Counted from the stretch's first letter, positions 1-7,587 are shown. The stretch is DNA of 10,973 bases from Rhodospirillaceae bacterium (GCA_002700865.1 PAFB01000135.1:1-10973), one strand, 5' to 3'. A program made the numbers and translations. The notes: generated by a model not told the origin, from the sequence alone.

Positions 1-116
1 AAATAAGCGCGCGCCACAGAAGGGTTCTGTGGCGCGTCTTTTTCACTCAACTCAGCCGCCGTGATCTTGGTCGATGCAGCGGCGGCTGGGTTATTATTGT
101 CGACGAGTGTCGTCAT
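1..116 (-). CDS. ctaB: Probable protoheme IX farnesyltransferase (haem O synthase), N-terminal 38 codons only
   Basis: Seen: an open frame starts with ATG at 116-114, eight bases after the coxA stop, and stays open to the window edge. An AAAGGG ribosome binding site overlaps the coxA stop. The peptide begins MTTLVDNNNP, continues with an Ala/Ser/Thr/Lys-rich polar stretch, and ends near the edge with SVARAY, the next codon being Phe or Leu. Known: alphaproteobacterial cox operons usually carry ctaB directly after coxA. CtaB proteins often have a variable polar N-terminus followed by a segment like 'RDYF.LLKPRVM'. The product is a membrane prenyltransferase that farnesylates haem B to haem O for the oxidase. 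Inference: the visible end fits the approach to that segment, but no catalytic motif is inside the window, so the name rests mainly on position. The alternative is that the frame is chance and the hairpin at 10-36 ends the operon. Confidence 0.6.
   Translation of the reverse strand, partial: MTTLVDNNNPAAAASTKITAAELSEKDAPQNPSVARAY
10..43 (+). terminator. Terminator-shaped hairpin: perfect 12-bp stem, GGG loop, T-rich tail
   Basis: CGCGCCACAGAA (10-21) pairs perfectly with TTCTGTGGCGCG (25-36) across a three-base loop, and TCTTTTT follows at 37-43. This is the form of an intrinsic terminator for plus-strand transcription. A TAA at 4-6 could be the stop of a plus-strand gene lying off the left edge. 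On the minus strand the tail is only CGCTTATTT, so termination of the cox operon here would be weak. The hairpin also lies within the open frame that I call ctaB. Either it ends a converging gene (or antisense transcription), or it is a coding-sequence hairpin. I cannot decide from this window. Confidence 0.45.
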
Positions 117-120
117 ACTA

Positions 121-126
121 CCCTTT
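121..126 (-). promoter_or_regulatory. Ribosome binding site of the frame after coxA
   Basis: On the minus strand AAAGGG overlaps the coxA TAA stop (127-125) and ends four bases before the ATG at 116-114. This placement suggests that ribosomes finishing coxA re-initiate on the next gene. It is the main local support for that frame being real. Confidence 0.5.
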
Positions 127-1744
127 AGTGAGCGGCCTCAGGATCAATCTGTGGCAGGTCATCAAACGTGTGGAACGGCGGCGGTGACGATACGGTCCAC
201 TCCAGCGTGGTGGCCCCGTCACCCCAGTAGTTGTCGCCAACCCGCCGACCTGCAACCAAAGTGTAGATCGCAATGCCGATAAAGAAGAGGGTTGAAGCGA
301 ACGAGAGGTATGCGCCCCACGTTGAGATGGCGTTGTAGAACGCCTGGGAGTCGAGATAGTCGATGTAGCGGCGTGGCATGCCCTGCAGACCCAGGAAGTG
401 CTGCGGGAAGAAAATCACGTTTACGCCGACAAAGAAGGTCCAGAAGTGCAGCTTACCTGCCCACTCAGGGTACTGACGACCGGACATTTTGCCGATCCAG
501 TAATACCAGCCACAGAAGATGGCAAAGACCGCACCCATGGACAGCACGTAATGGAAGTGCGCCACCACGAAGTAGGTGTCGTGCAGAGGCCGGTCAAACT
601 GAGCCATGGAGAGCATCACACCCGTCACGCCACCCAGCGTGAACAGGAAGATGAAGCCAATCGCCCAAAGCATCGGCGTCGTAAACCGCAGTGAGCCGCC
701 CCACATGGTCGCAATCCAGGAGAAGATTTTAATGCCCGTTGGCACCGCAATCACCATGGTGGCGAGCGTGAAGTACGCCTGTACGTTGGTTGGCATACCA
801 ACGGTGTACATGTGGTGAGCCCATACGACAAAGCCGATGAAACCGATGGATACCATCGCGTAGGCCATCCCGAGGTAACCGAAAATCGGCTTGCGGGAGA
901 AAGTGCTGACCACGTGGCTGACGATACCGAAAGCCGGGAGGATCATGATGTAAACTTCAGGGTGCCCGAAGAACCAGAACAAGTGCTGGAACAACACGGG
1001 ATCGCCACCTTCCGCACAGAAGAAACACGTTCCCAGTGCATTATCCGCCAGCAGCATGGTAATAGCACCACCCAGAACCGGCACCGCCAGCAGCAGCAGG
1101 AATGCCGTGACCAGCATGGCCCAGGCAAATAGCGGCATGCGGTGCAAGGTCATCCCTGGAGCACGCATGTTCAGAATGGTGGTGATGAAGTTAATCGCGC
1201 CCATGATCGAAGACGCACCCGCCATATGCAGGGCGAAAATCGCAAAGGACACCGACATACTTTCCGGCTGTGTCACCGAAAGCGGCGGATAGAAGGTCCA
1301 CCCCGTCCCGGCGCCACCGCCAACAACAGCGGACAAAATACCGAAGATCACGGCAGGCACGAGCAACCAGAACGAGATGTTGTTCATCCGCGGGAAAGCC
1401 ATGTCCGGTGCACCGATCATCAGCGGCACAAACCAGTTACCGAAGCCCCCGATGAGCGCCGGCATCACCACGAAGAAGATCATGATGACCCCGTGCGCGG
1501 TAATGATGGTGTTCCAGAAGTGACCATTCGGTTCACCGTCTGCCCGAACCAGGAATTCAACACCGGGTTCAGACAGCTCCATCCGCATGACGACGGACAG
1601 TGCCGCACCGATCAAACCGGTGATGACAGAGAACACTAGGTACAGCGTACCAATGTCCTTGTGGTTGGTGGAACCGAACCAACGCCAGAATGGGTTGGGC
1701 TTGTGGTCGTGATGATCAGCTGCGTGATCTGCTGCGTAAGCCAT
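125..1744 (-). CDS. coxA: Cytochrome c oxidase subunit I (aa3 type)
   Basis: Catalytic subunit of the terminal haem-copper oxidase in the inner membrane. It reduces O2 to water and pumps protons. The 539 residues match the usual family length. Visible ligands, assigned by family alignment: haem a H84 (TAHGVIMIFF) and H398; haem a3 H396 (VAHFHYV); CuB H261, H310 and H311 (GHPEVY and WAHHMY), with Y265 as the His-Tyr cross-link partner. D-channel D114 (GAPDMAFPRMNN), E263 and K-channel K339 (TGIKIFSW) are all present, so this is an A1-type proton pump. The start at 1744 has a good AAGGA site about ten bases upstream and a polar His/Asp-rich N-terminus before NPFWRWFGSTNHKDIG. The gene follows coxB after 83 bases. 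Oddity: the loop at residues 234-249 reads DNALGTCFFCAEGGDP instead of the usual DRN..TTFF..GGGDP, with two extra cysteines. Confidence 0.98.
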   Translation of the reverse strand: MAYAADHAADHHDHKPNPFWRWFGSTNHKDIGTLYLVFSVITGLIGAALSVVMRMELSEPGVEFLVRADGEPNGHFWNTIITAHGVIMIFFVVMPALIGGFGNWFVPLMIGAPDMAFPRMNNISFWLLVPAVIFGILSAVVGGGAGTGWTFYPPLSVTQPESMSVSFAIFALHMAGASSIMGAINFITTILNMRAPGMTLHRMPLFAWAMLVTAFLLLLAVPVLGGAITMLLADNALGTCFFCAEGGDPVLFQHLFWFFGHPEVYIMILPAFGIVSHVVSTFSRKPIFGYLGMAYAMVSIGFIGFVVWAHHMYTVGMPTNVQAYFTLATMVIAVPTGIKIFSWIATMWGGSLRFTTPMLWAIGFIFLFTLGGVTGVMLSMAQFDRPLHDTYFVVAHFHYVLSMGAVFAIFCGWYYWIGKMSGRQYPEWAGKLHFWTFFVGVNVIFFPQHFLGLQGMPRRYIDYLDSQAFYNAISTWGAYLSFASTLFFIGIAIYTLVAGRRVGDNYWGDGATTLEWTVSSPPPFHTFDDLPQIDPEAAH

Positions 1745-1784
1745 AGTCTCTTCCTTGAATCTTTGGCCTGTCTACTGGTTCTTG

Positions 1785-1819
1785 CAAAGCCGAGGCAGCG
1801 GGCGGCCGCTTCGGCTTTG
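1785..1819 (-). repeat. Intercistronic hairpin between coxB and coxA
   Basis: CAAAGCCGA (1785-1793) and TCGGCTTTG (1811-1819) form a perfect 9-bp outer stem. AGCG (1797-1800) and CGCT (1807-1810) extend it inside, with a three-base bulge and a six-base loop. It occupies much of the 83-base gap between the coxB stop and the coxA start. In the minus-strand transcript it has no U-run after it, so it does not look like a terminator. A role in mRNA stability or processing is inferred only. Confidence 0.5.
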
Positions 1820-1827
1820 ATAATCTC

Positions 1828-2778
1828 TTAGTTCGCTGCTGCGACTTGGTTGTCGTACGCCGCAGGCAAGGACGGCCCAATGGCGCCCCCTTCAAGCTCT
1901 TCTTTGGCTTTGGCAGCCCAGGTCAGGAACTCGTCTTTTGGCAATGCATCAACCGCGATCGGCATGAAAGAGTGCCTGTCGCCGCAGATCTCCGAACACT
2001 GGCCGATGTAAAGGCCAACTTTGTCTTCGTTCACCAGCGCCCACGTCGCGTTCATGTGGCCGGGAATGGCATCAATTTTCACGCCCCAAGCCGGCATCGC
2101 GAAGGCATGCAGAACATCCGAAGCGGTCACGTTGAACCGGACAACCGTGTTGGTCGGGATGACGACGTGGTAATCCGCTTCGCCTTTGTAGAGGCTTTGG
2201 TCGCGCCGGGAATCAGCCAAGAGCGCATCCTGAGAGAGCATGTTTGCCGTGAACTCAATGCCGGAAACATCTGTCTCGACGCCGTTTTCATCCCGGTACA
2301 GCAGGTATTCGTAGGACCAGTTCCACTGGTTGCCTGTCGCCTGAATAACCAGCTCGGCATGCTTGTCGTAGCCGCGCTCGCCGTTGATCAGCATGTCCGG
2401 CCCGTTTTCGTTGAAGTAGAGAAAACGCATGGCCGGAATAAACAGCACCACCAGAATCAGGATCGGGACTGCGGTCCAGATCACTTCAATCAAGGTGTTG
2501 TGCGTTACCGTGCTCGGCTGACGACCTTCGCGCTCACGATACTTCCAGCAGGTCCACAGCAGAAGCGCGAGGACGAACAGTGTCACTGCTGTCACAATCG
2601 GTAGAATCAGCACATTGTACTGCGCAACCGCACGCTCCATGATTGGGGTTGCCGGTTCCTGAAAACCGATACCGCGTTCAACGGGCGCACCCTGAACCGT
2701 GACTTGAGCCTGAGCCGCTGCGCCGGTCATGATGATCAGCGATAAAGCGAGGAAAAACGATTTGAAAATCCGCACCAT
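1828..2778 (-). CDS. coxB: Cytochrome c oxidase subunit II (CuA)
   Basis: Accepts electrons from cytochrome c through the binuclear CuA centre and passes them to subunit I. The 316 residues include a signal peptide (MVRIFK, hydrophobic stretch, cleavage likely after AQA near residue 24). Two membrane helices follow at about 53-75 and 98-117, then a periplasmic cupredoxin domain. All CuA ligands are visible: H224 (DVLHAFAMPAWG), C261, E263, C265, H269 and M272 (CSEICGDRHSFM), with the family spacing. The aromatic electron-entry patch QWNWSYEY is at 151-158. The ATG at 2778 has an AGG seven or eight bases upstream. It is the first gene of the oxidase operon and lies divergent from tldD. No cytochrome c domain is fused to the C-terminus, which ends in a short Ala-rich tail. 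Confidence 0.97.
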   Translation of the reverse strand: MVRIFKSFFLALSLIIMTGAAAQAQVTVQGAPVERGIGFQEPATPIMERAVAQYNVLILPIVTAVTLFVLALLLWTCWKYREREGRQPSTVTHNTLIEVIWTAVPILILVVLFIPAMRFLYFNENGPDMLINGERGYDKHAELVIQATGNQWNWSYEYLLYRDENGVETDVSGIEFTANMLSQDALLADSRRDQSLYKGEADYHVVIPTNTVVRFNVTASDVLHAFAMPAWGVKIDAIPGHMNATWALVNEDKVGLYIGQCSEICGDRHSFMPIAVDALPKDEFLTWAAKAKEELEGGAIGPSLPAAYDNQVAAAN

Positions 2779-3026
2779 GGGACCTGTCTGTTAGCCATTG
2801 AATGATCTGCGGACCGAAGGGCGTTATGAAGGACATCACCCCACTTGCCGTCCACTTCGACACGTTCTTAGACGACATGCTTTCACAAGCAAAGTCATAG
2901 GTGAGCCGCAGGGCGTAATGACGCGGGAAAAATGCGTTCCAAACATTGTGAAACGTGTAGACTTGGCAAGGATGCAGGCAGAGCCTACCTGACTGTGCAA
3001 CGCACCTTTGCTTAGGATGACTGAAT
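2779..3026. promoter_or_regulatory. Divergent control region between coxB and tldD
   Basis: These 248 bases must hold the promoters of the oxidase operon (leftwards) and the tldD operon (rightwards). I found no convincing sigma-70 pair. On the minus strand TTGCTT, 16 bases, TAAGAA is a weak candidate for coxB. On the plus strand TTGGCA is a possible -35 for tldD without a good -10. The tldD ribosome site AGGA (3014-3017) is clear. No credible small gene is seen here. Confidence 0.45.
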
Positions 3027-4445
3027 ATGGGCTTGCCACTGCTGCCTGATCTCGATCTCGACCCGGAAATCGCGCTTTCGAAAACGGAGTCGGCTTTGGC
3101 CGGTGCCGATGATGGTGAATTGTACCTCGAACATACCAAGGCCCAAACGCTGGTTTTCGACGACGGCCGCCTGAAACGCGCCTCCTATGACGAGGATCGG
3201 GGATTTGGCTTGCGGGCCGTTGCGGGTGAGCTAACCGGCTATGCGCATTCGGATCGCCTGACCACAGACTCGCTGGCGCGCGCTGGCCAGACCGCTGCTG
3301 CTGCTGCCAAGTCCGGCGGCGGTTCGTTCGCGGTGGACCCTGCCGGCACCAACCAGCGGCCTTACACCGACGAAGACGTCATCGAAACGGGCCCCGCGTT
3401 CGAAAAGCAGGTCGCGCTGGCGCAGACCATCGACGCCGCTGCCCGTGCGTCTGACCCCCGCATCCGGCAGGTGACGGTGTCCCTGTCCACCGCGCACAAA
3501 GACGTCACCATTCTTCGCCCCGGCGGGTTCCGCGTGAGCGACTCCCGGCCCATGTCTTCGATGCGCGTCTCAGTGATGCTGCAGGATGGTGACAAGCGCG
3601 AGGCGGGAGGTTTCGCGCTGGGTGGGCGCACGGCGCTTGACCCGCATATCGGAGAACTGGCGTGGGAAGAGGCGATTAAGCAGGCCATTCGGCAGGCTGA
3701 GGTCAACCTCGAAGCCGTTGAAGCGCCAGCGGGCGAAATGACTGTTGTTTGCGGACCCGGCTGGCCCGGCGTTTTGCTGCATGAAGCCGTTGGGCACGGG
3801 CTGGAAGGCGACTTTAACCGAAAGCAAACCTCCCTTTACGCCGGTATGATGGGCGAAATGGTTGCTGCGCCGGGTGTCACTATCATTGATGACGGCACAC
3901 TGACCGATCATCGGGGATCTCTCGCCATCGACGACGAAGGCACACCAACTCAGCGTAACGTCCTGATTGAGAACGGGAAATTGGTGGGTTACATGCAGGA
4001 TCGCATGAACGCTCGGCTCATGGGCGTCAATGCTACGGGCAACGGACGCCGCGAATCCTATGCCCACGCCCCAATGCCGCGGATGACCAACACGTTCATG
4101 GCCGCTGGCAATGATGATCCGGGTGAAATAATCGCTTCGGTGCAGGATGGCATTTACGCGGTCGATTTCGGGGGCGGCCAAGTGGACATCACCAATGGAC
4201 AATTCACCTTCAAGATTACAGAGGCCTACCGCATCCGAAACGGAAAAATTGCGGAGCCCATCAAGGGCGTCACGCTGATCGGCAATGGACCGGAGGTGAT
4301 GCGGCGGGTGTCGATGGTCGGAACCGATCTCGCCATCAAAAAAGGCGTGGGCATGTGCGGTAAAGCGGGCCAAAGCCTGCCTGTTACCGTGGGCCAGCCA
4401 ACCTGCAAAATCGACGCAATCACTGTCGGCGGCACACAGGTCTGA
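3027..4445 (+). CDS. tldD: Metalloprotease TldD
   Basis: Catalytic half of the TldD/TldE heterodimer, a cytoplasmic zinc protease that removes leader residues from modified peptides (microcin B17 in E. coli) and degrades unfolded peptides such as the antitoxin CcdA. The 472 residues are near the family length. The metal site is visible: HEAVGH at 252-257 (H252, E253, H256) with the third ligand C444 in GMCGK. The spacing of 192 residues from H252 to C444 equals that of the E. coli ligands. Other family stretches are GLRAVAGELTGYAHSD, ATGNGRRESYAHAPMPRMTN and DFGGGQVDITNGQF. The ATG at 3027 has AGGA nine bases upstream. It is first in a run with tadA (six-base gap) and xseA. Its partner gene pmbA lies at 7594-8949 on the other strand. 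Confidence 0.97.
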   Translation: MGLPLLPDLDLDPEIALSKTESALAGADDGELYLEHTKAQTLVFDDGRLKRASYDEDRGFGLRAVAGELTGYAHSDRLTTDSLARAGQTAAAAAKSGGGSFAVDPAGTNQRPYTDEDVIETGPAFEKQVALAQTIDAAARASDPRIRQVTVSLSTAHKDVTILRPGGFRVSDSRPMSSMRVSVMLQDGDKREAGGFALGGRTALDPHIGELAWEEAIKQAIRQAEVNLEAVEAPAGEMTVVCGPGWPGVLLHEAVGHGLEGDFNRKQTSLYAGMMGEMVAAPGVTIIDDGTLTDHRGSLAIDDEGTPTQRNVLIENGKLVGYMQDRMNARLMGVNATGNGRRESYAHAPMPRMTNTFMAAGNDDPGEIIASVQDGIYAVDFGGGQVDITNGQFTFKITEAYRIRNGKIAEPIKGVTLIGNGPEVMRRVSMVGTDLAIKKGVGMCGKAGQSLPVTVGQPTCKIDAITVGGTQV

Positions 4446-4451
4446 GCCGCC

Positions 4452-4895
4452 ATGACACTGGCCTTCATGAACGACGCACTGCGCGCGGCTACGTCTGCGG
4501 AAGCAGCAGGGGAAGTGCCGGTGGGCGCTGTGGTTGTTCACGCGGGAAAGATCATTGCGACAGCAGCAAACCGTGTCGAACGCGATCAAGACCCGAGCGC
4601 CCATGCCGAAATTCTGGCGATCCGCGCAGCGGCCGGGGTCCTTGGGTCCAAATGGCTGACTGACTGCGACCTCTACGTCACGCTGGAACCCTGCCCCATG
4701 TGCGCCGGTGCCATTTCGCTGGCACGGCTCAGACGGCTTTACTACGGCGCCGCAGACCCCAAATCCGGCGGGGTCGATCACGGACCGCGTGTGTTTTCTC
4801 AGCCAACCTGCCACCATGCCCCCGAAGTGATCGCAGGCGTGGAAGAAAGCCGCTGTGGAGAAGTCTTGAAGCGGTTCTTTGCTGAGCGCCGCTGA
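4452..4895 (+). CDS. tadA: tRNA-specific adenosine deaminase TadA
   Basis: Deaminates A34 to inosine in tRNA-Arg(ACG), allowing one tRNA to read CGU, CGC and CGA codons; usually essential. The 147 residues form a single cytidine/deoxycytidylate deaminase domain. The zinc site is complete: H51 and catalytic E53 in HAE, C81 and C84 in EPCPMCAGA. GEVPVGAVVV (20-29) and the SKWLTDCDLYVTLEPC stretch are typical. The start at 4452 lies six bases after the tldD stop, with a weak AGG about eleven bases upstream. The ATG at 4467 (residue 6) is a possible alternative, since many relatives begin close to that point. A family member acting on free guanine or cytosine is less likely given the sequence around the zinc site. 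Confidence 0.95.
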   Translation: MTLAFMNDALRAATSAEAAGEVPVGAVVVHAGKIIATAANRVERDQDPSAHAEILAIRAAAGVLGSKWLTDCDLYVTLEPCPMCAGAISLARLRRLYYGAADPKSGGVDHGPRVFSQPTCHHAPEVIAGVEESRCGEVLKRFFAERR

Positions 4896-4912
4896 CCTGC
4901 TAAGCCAAGATT

Positions 4913-6457
4913 ATGGACATTTTTGACTTTGATGGGCCGGAAGCGCAAGCGCCGTCCAATGCGCCAGAATTCAGCGTTACTGAGATCGCTCAGGCCGTTA
5001 AACGGACGGTTGAGACGACTTTTGACCGCGTGCGCATCCGCGGTGAAATCTCGCGCCCCAATTACCACCGCTCCGGGCACCTTTATCTAACACTCAAAGA
5101 CGAAAAGGCGGTGATAGACGCCGTCTGCTGGCGGGGGGCGGTTTCCAAGCTGTCGATGCAGGCCGAAGAAGGCATGGAGGTTATCGTCACCGGCAAGCTG
5201 ACGACCTTCCCCGGCGGCTCAAGGTATCAAGTTGTTATCGAGTCAATGGAACTGGCAGGCGAAGGGGCACTACTGAAGCTGCTCGAAGACCGCCGCAAGC
5301 GGTTGATGGCTGAGGGGCTCTTTGATGCCGACCGCAAACAGCCAATCCCCTTTCTGCCCCGCGTCATCGGGGTCGTGACCTCACCCACCGGGGCGGTAAT
5401 CCGTGATATCCTGCACCGCGTCAGTGACCGTTTCCCCAGTCACGTTATTCTGTGGCCCGTAGCGGTTCAGGGCGAAAAGGCAGCGCCCGAAGTGGCGCAA
5501 GCGATCCGTGGCTTCAATGCCCTTTCCAAAACCGGCGACGTACCTCGTCCAGACGTGCTGATCGTTGGTCGCGGCGGCGGGTCGCTGGAAGATCTTTGGG
5601 GCTTTAATGAAGAAGCGGTCGTCCGGGCCGTGGCTGAAAGCACGATTCCGGTGATTTCCGCTGTGGGCCATGAAACGGATACGACCCTGATCGACTTCGT
5701 ATCCGACAAGCGCGCACCAACGCCCACGGGTGCTGCTGAAATGGCCGTACCGGTCCGCGCGGATCTGCTGTTAGGAATCGAAGAATTAGGCGCGCGGCTG
5801 GGTCGGGGATTGCAGCGTCGGGTTCGACTTGCGCAATCGGACCTTTCCGGTTTGGCCCGAGGGCTCGGCGACCCGAACCGGTTGCTGCATGAGCGTCGGC
5901 AAGCGTTGGACGTAATCGATCAGCGCTTGGATCGCGGGCTTGAGAATGCCGTCAGACAGCAAAGAAGCCGCCTCGAGACGCTATCTGCCAAAGTCCGCCA
6001 CCCCCGCGAAAAACTGCACCGCATGGCGGAACAATCCGCCAGTCTCGGCGACCGTCTGAACAGTGCATCGTCTCAGCGCGTGCACAACCTGCGACACACC
6101 ATGCAGGCACAGCGCTTCGCCGACCGCCTGCATCAGGCCAGCAACCGCGCACTCAAGCAGCATCAGCAGGTCCTCAACCACGCCCAGCGCCTGCTCGACT
6201 CCTTTGCCACCAGTCGGGATCGCTTGCTTGAGCAGGGCTATGTTTGGGTCAGCGACACCGATGGCACCGTACTGCCTCGCGCCAGCGCCGTTCAGGACGG
6301 TGTGGGCTTAAAGCTGCACTTCCTTGATGGAACGGTTGAAGCAGTGGCAGGACCCCCAAAAACGCGCCAAGACCCTCCTGCCCCAACAAAAACATCAACG
6401 CGGGCCAAGTCTGCCTCACCGAACAAAGACAGCGGCGAACAGGGCTCGCTGCTCTAA
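4913..6457 (+). CDS. xseA: Exodeoxyribonuclease VII large subunit
   Basis: Large subunit of exonuclease VII, which together with several small XseB subunits cuts single-stranded DNA from both ends into short oligonucleotides. The 514 residues show an N-terminal OB-fold (about 20-115, EFSVTEIAQAVKR to YQVVIESMEL), then the catalytic domain (about 140-280) with GVVTSPTGAVIRDI, VGRGGGSLEDLWGFNEE (218-234) and GHETDTTLIDFVSDKRAPTPT (252-271). A long Arg/Gln/Leu-rich coiled-coil region spans about 285-440, followed by a C-terminal module (GYVWVSDTDG). The last 35 residues are a Pro/Lys/Ser-rich disordered tail ending QGSLL. The start lies 17 bases after tadA with only a weak ribosome site. No xseB gene is in the window. 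The stop overlaps that of waaA on the other strand. Confidence 0.97.
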   Translation: MDIFDFDGPEAQAPSNAPEFSVTEIAQAVKRTVETTFDRVRIRGEISRPNYHRSGHLYLTLKDEKAVIDAVCWRGAVSKLSMQAEEGMEVIVTGKLTTFPGGSRYQVVIESMELAGEGALLKLLEDRRKRLMAEGLFDADRKQPIPFLPRVIGVVTSPTGAVIRDILHRVSDRFPSHVILWPVAVQGEKAAPEVAQAIRGFNALSKTGDVPRPDVLIVGRGGGSLEDLWGFNEEAVVRAVAESTIPVISAVGHETDTTLIDFVSDKRAPTPTGAAEMAVPVRADLLLGIEELGARLGRGLQRRVRLAQSDLSGLARGLGDPNRLLHERRQALDVIDQRLDRGLENAVRQQRSRLETLSAKVRHPREKLHRMAEQSASLGDRLNSASSQRVHNLRHTMQAQRFADRLHQASNRALKQHQQVLNHAQRLLDSFATSRDRLLEQGYVWVSDTDGTVLPRASAVQDGVGLKLHFLDGTVEAVAGPPKTRQDPPAPTKTSTRAKSASPNKDSGEQGSLL

Positions 6458-6467
6458 TTCAGCGAGC
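6444..6467. repeat. Hairpin spanning the overlapping stop codons of xseA and waaA
   Basis: GCTCGCTG (6444-6451) and CAGCGAGC (6460-6467) form a perfect 8-bp stem with an eight-base loop. The loop holds both stop codons: TAA of xseA (6455-6457, plus) and TAG of waaA (6456-6454, minus). Neither side has a T-run. It may weakly slow or end transcription from both directions, but that is inference. Confidence 0.4.
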
Positions 6468-7587
6468 GGCGCAGCACGCTCTCAACAGCTTGTACGGCCT
6501 GTTCAGTGGCTTGCTCAGACAGCGTGCGCAAGGCATCTGCATGGTCCTGATCGACTGGCCAATGCGGGGTTCGGGCTATCATTTTGCGGTGTTCGAGAAA
6601 GGCGATCAGTTCGCGCTGCTTTCCCGCATGGGGACCACAGACCACGGCGCACCCGGCCCGAAGCGCTTCAAGTGGATTGTGCGAACCGATGGCAGCGTCA
6701 AAGCCGCCGCCCATGACGACCTTTCCCCCCAAAGCGTAGAGCGACCCTAAAGTGCCAAAGCCGGGCCAGTAGGCCAGCCGCGCACTTGCCGGTCCCAAAC
6801 CGGCTCGAATGGCGGCAAGGTGCGCAGGATGGCGGGGGGCAATGATGACTTTTGTATCTGGTTCGATGGTATCCAGAAGCGCCTTCAGCGCTGGAACCTC
6901 TGAGCGGTGCACGTTGGCCAATGTCACCAAAGCAGCGCCGTCCAACCACGCCTGCCATCGCGCCACCAAATCTGCCTCAACCGCCAGAACCTGACCCGCT
7001 AGCTTCAATGGCAAAGCCAGTTCAATCGGGGAGAAACCAAGGGCCTGAAACACGGACTGCCGGGCTTGGCTGGAAACTGTCACGGCGTGCACAGCCTGAG
7101 CCACAGGCCGCACCAGTGCGGGCCATCGTCCCCAGCGCCGAGCGCTCGTCTCAGAAAGCACCCCATCCAGCAGGATCACCGGTACGTTGGCTGCGTGCAA
7201 CGAATGCATCCAACCCGGCCAAAGCTCACTTTCCACAAGAACCAGTGCCTGCGGTCTGATGCGCTTCAAAAACCTGCCAAACCAACCGGGTGCATCCAAC
7301 GGCGCAGACAAAACAGGTATGGAAGCGGGAAGGTGTTCCCGCGCTGTAATGAGCGCCTGTTTGCTTTGCACTGTCAGTGCCACGCTCTGCTCCCAGGATC
7401 GGGAAATCAGGGGCAGCAGCGCCCGAAACTCACCCACAGAAGCGGCATGAAACCACAGGACTGGTGCGCGCTGGACCGGCACGAACCCCAGACGTTGGAC
7501 GACAGACGGCAACCCATGACCACGCAGCAACAGACCCAGCACCACCAGCGGGGCGAGCAAGGCTGTGATCAAGCGATAGGCGATCAT
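6454..7587 (-). CDS. waaA: 3-deoxy-D-manno-octulosonic acid (Kdo) transferase, short and divergent
   Basis: Transfers Kdo from CMP-Kdo to lipid IVA at the cytoplasmic face of the inner membrane, a step in lipid A-core synthesis. Visible: N-terminal hydrophobic anchor (about 6-22), HAASVGE at 47-53 with the likely catalytic base E53, PLDAPG (96-101), VESELWP (118-124), LSETSARRW (144-152), APRHP (250-254), SHNPLEA (302-308) and GPH (318-320). At 377 residues it is about 50 shorter than E. coli WaaA (425). Several family motifs are altered: LTVQSKQALI replaces the TT.T.TG stretch, LPLKLA replaces G.LKF, and ANVHRSE replaces the A.TH.GEE stretch. The ATG at 7587 lies six bases after the pmbA stop, so translation is probably coupled. 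A glycosyltransferase with another acceptor is possible, but the motif order favours WaaA. Confidence 0.85.
   Translation of the reverse strand: MIAYRLITALLAPLVVLGLLLRGHGLPSVVQRLGFVPVQRAPVLWFHAASVGEFRALLPLISRSWEQSVALTVQSKQALITAREHLPASIPVLSAPLDAPGWFGRFLKRIRPQALVLVESELWPGWMHSLHAANVPVILLDGVLSETSARRWGRWPALVRPVAQAVHAVTVSSQARQSVFQALGFSPIELALPLKLAGQVLAVEADLVARWQAWLDGAALVTLANVHRSEVPALKALLDTIEPDTKVIIAPRHPAHLAAIRAGLGPASARLAYWPGFGTLGSLYALGGKVVMGGGFDAAIGSHNPLEALRAGCAVVCGPHAGKQRELIAFLEHRKMIARTPHWPVDQDHADALRTLSEQATEQAVQAVESVLRRSLN

Noticed and set aside
1846..2604. Plus-strand open frame of 252 residues opposite coxB
   Set aside because: It is antisense to a clear subunit II gene with all CuA ligands; no recognisable domain and no ribosome site of note.
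2936..2954. Imperfect dyad GTTCC...GTGAAAC in the coxB-tldD gap as an operator
   Set aside because: Only about six of nine positions pair and it matches no regulator site I recognise.
2678..3139. Minus-strand frame of 153 residues across the coxB-tldD gap
   Set aside because: It overlaps the starts of both genes and shows no family features; the coxB start with signal peptide and ribosome site is clear.
3570..4817. Minus-strand open frame of 415 residues across tldD and tadA
   Set aside because: It is antisense to two well-recognised genes, spans their junction, is rich in His, Arg and Cys and shows no family motif; it reflects GC-rich codon structure.
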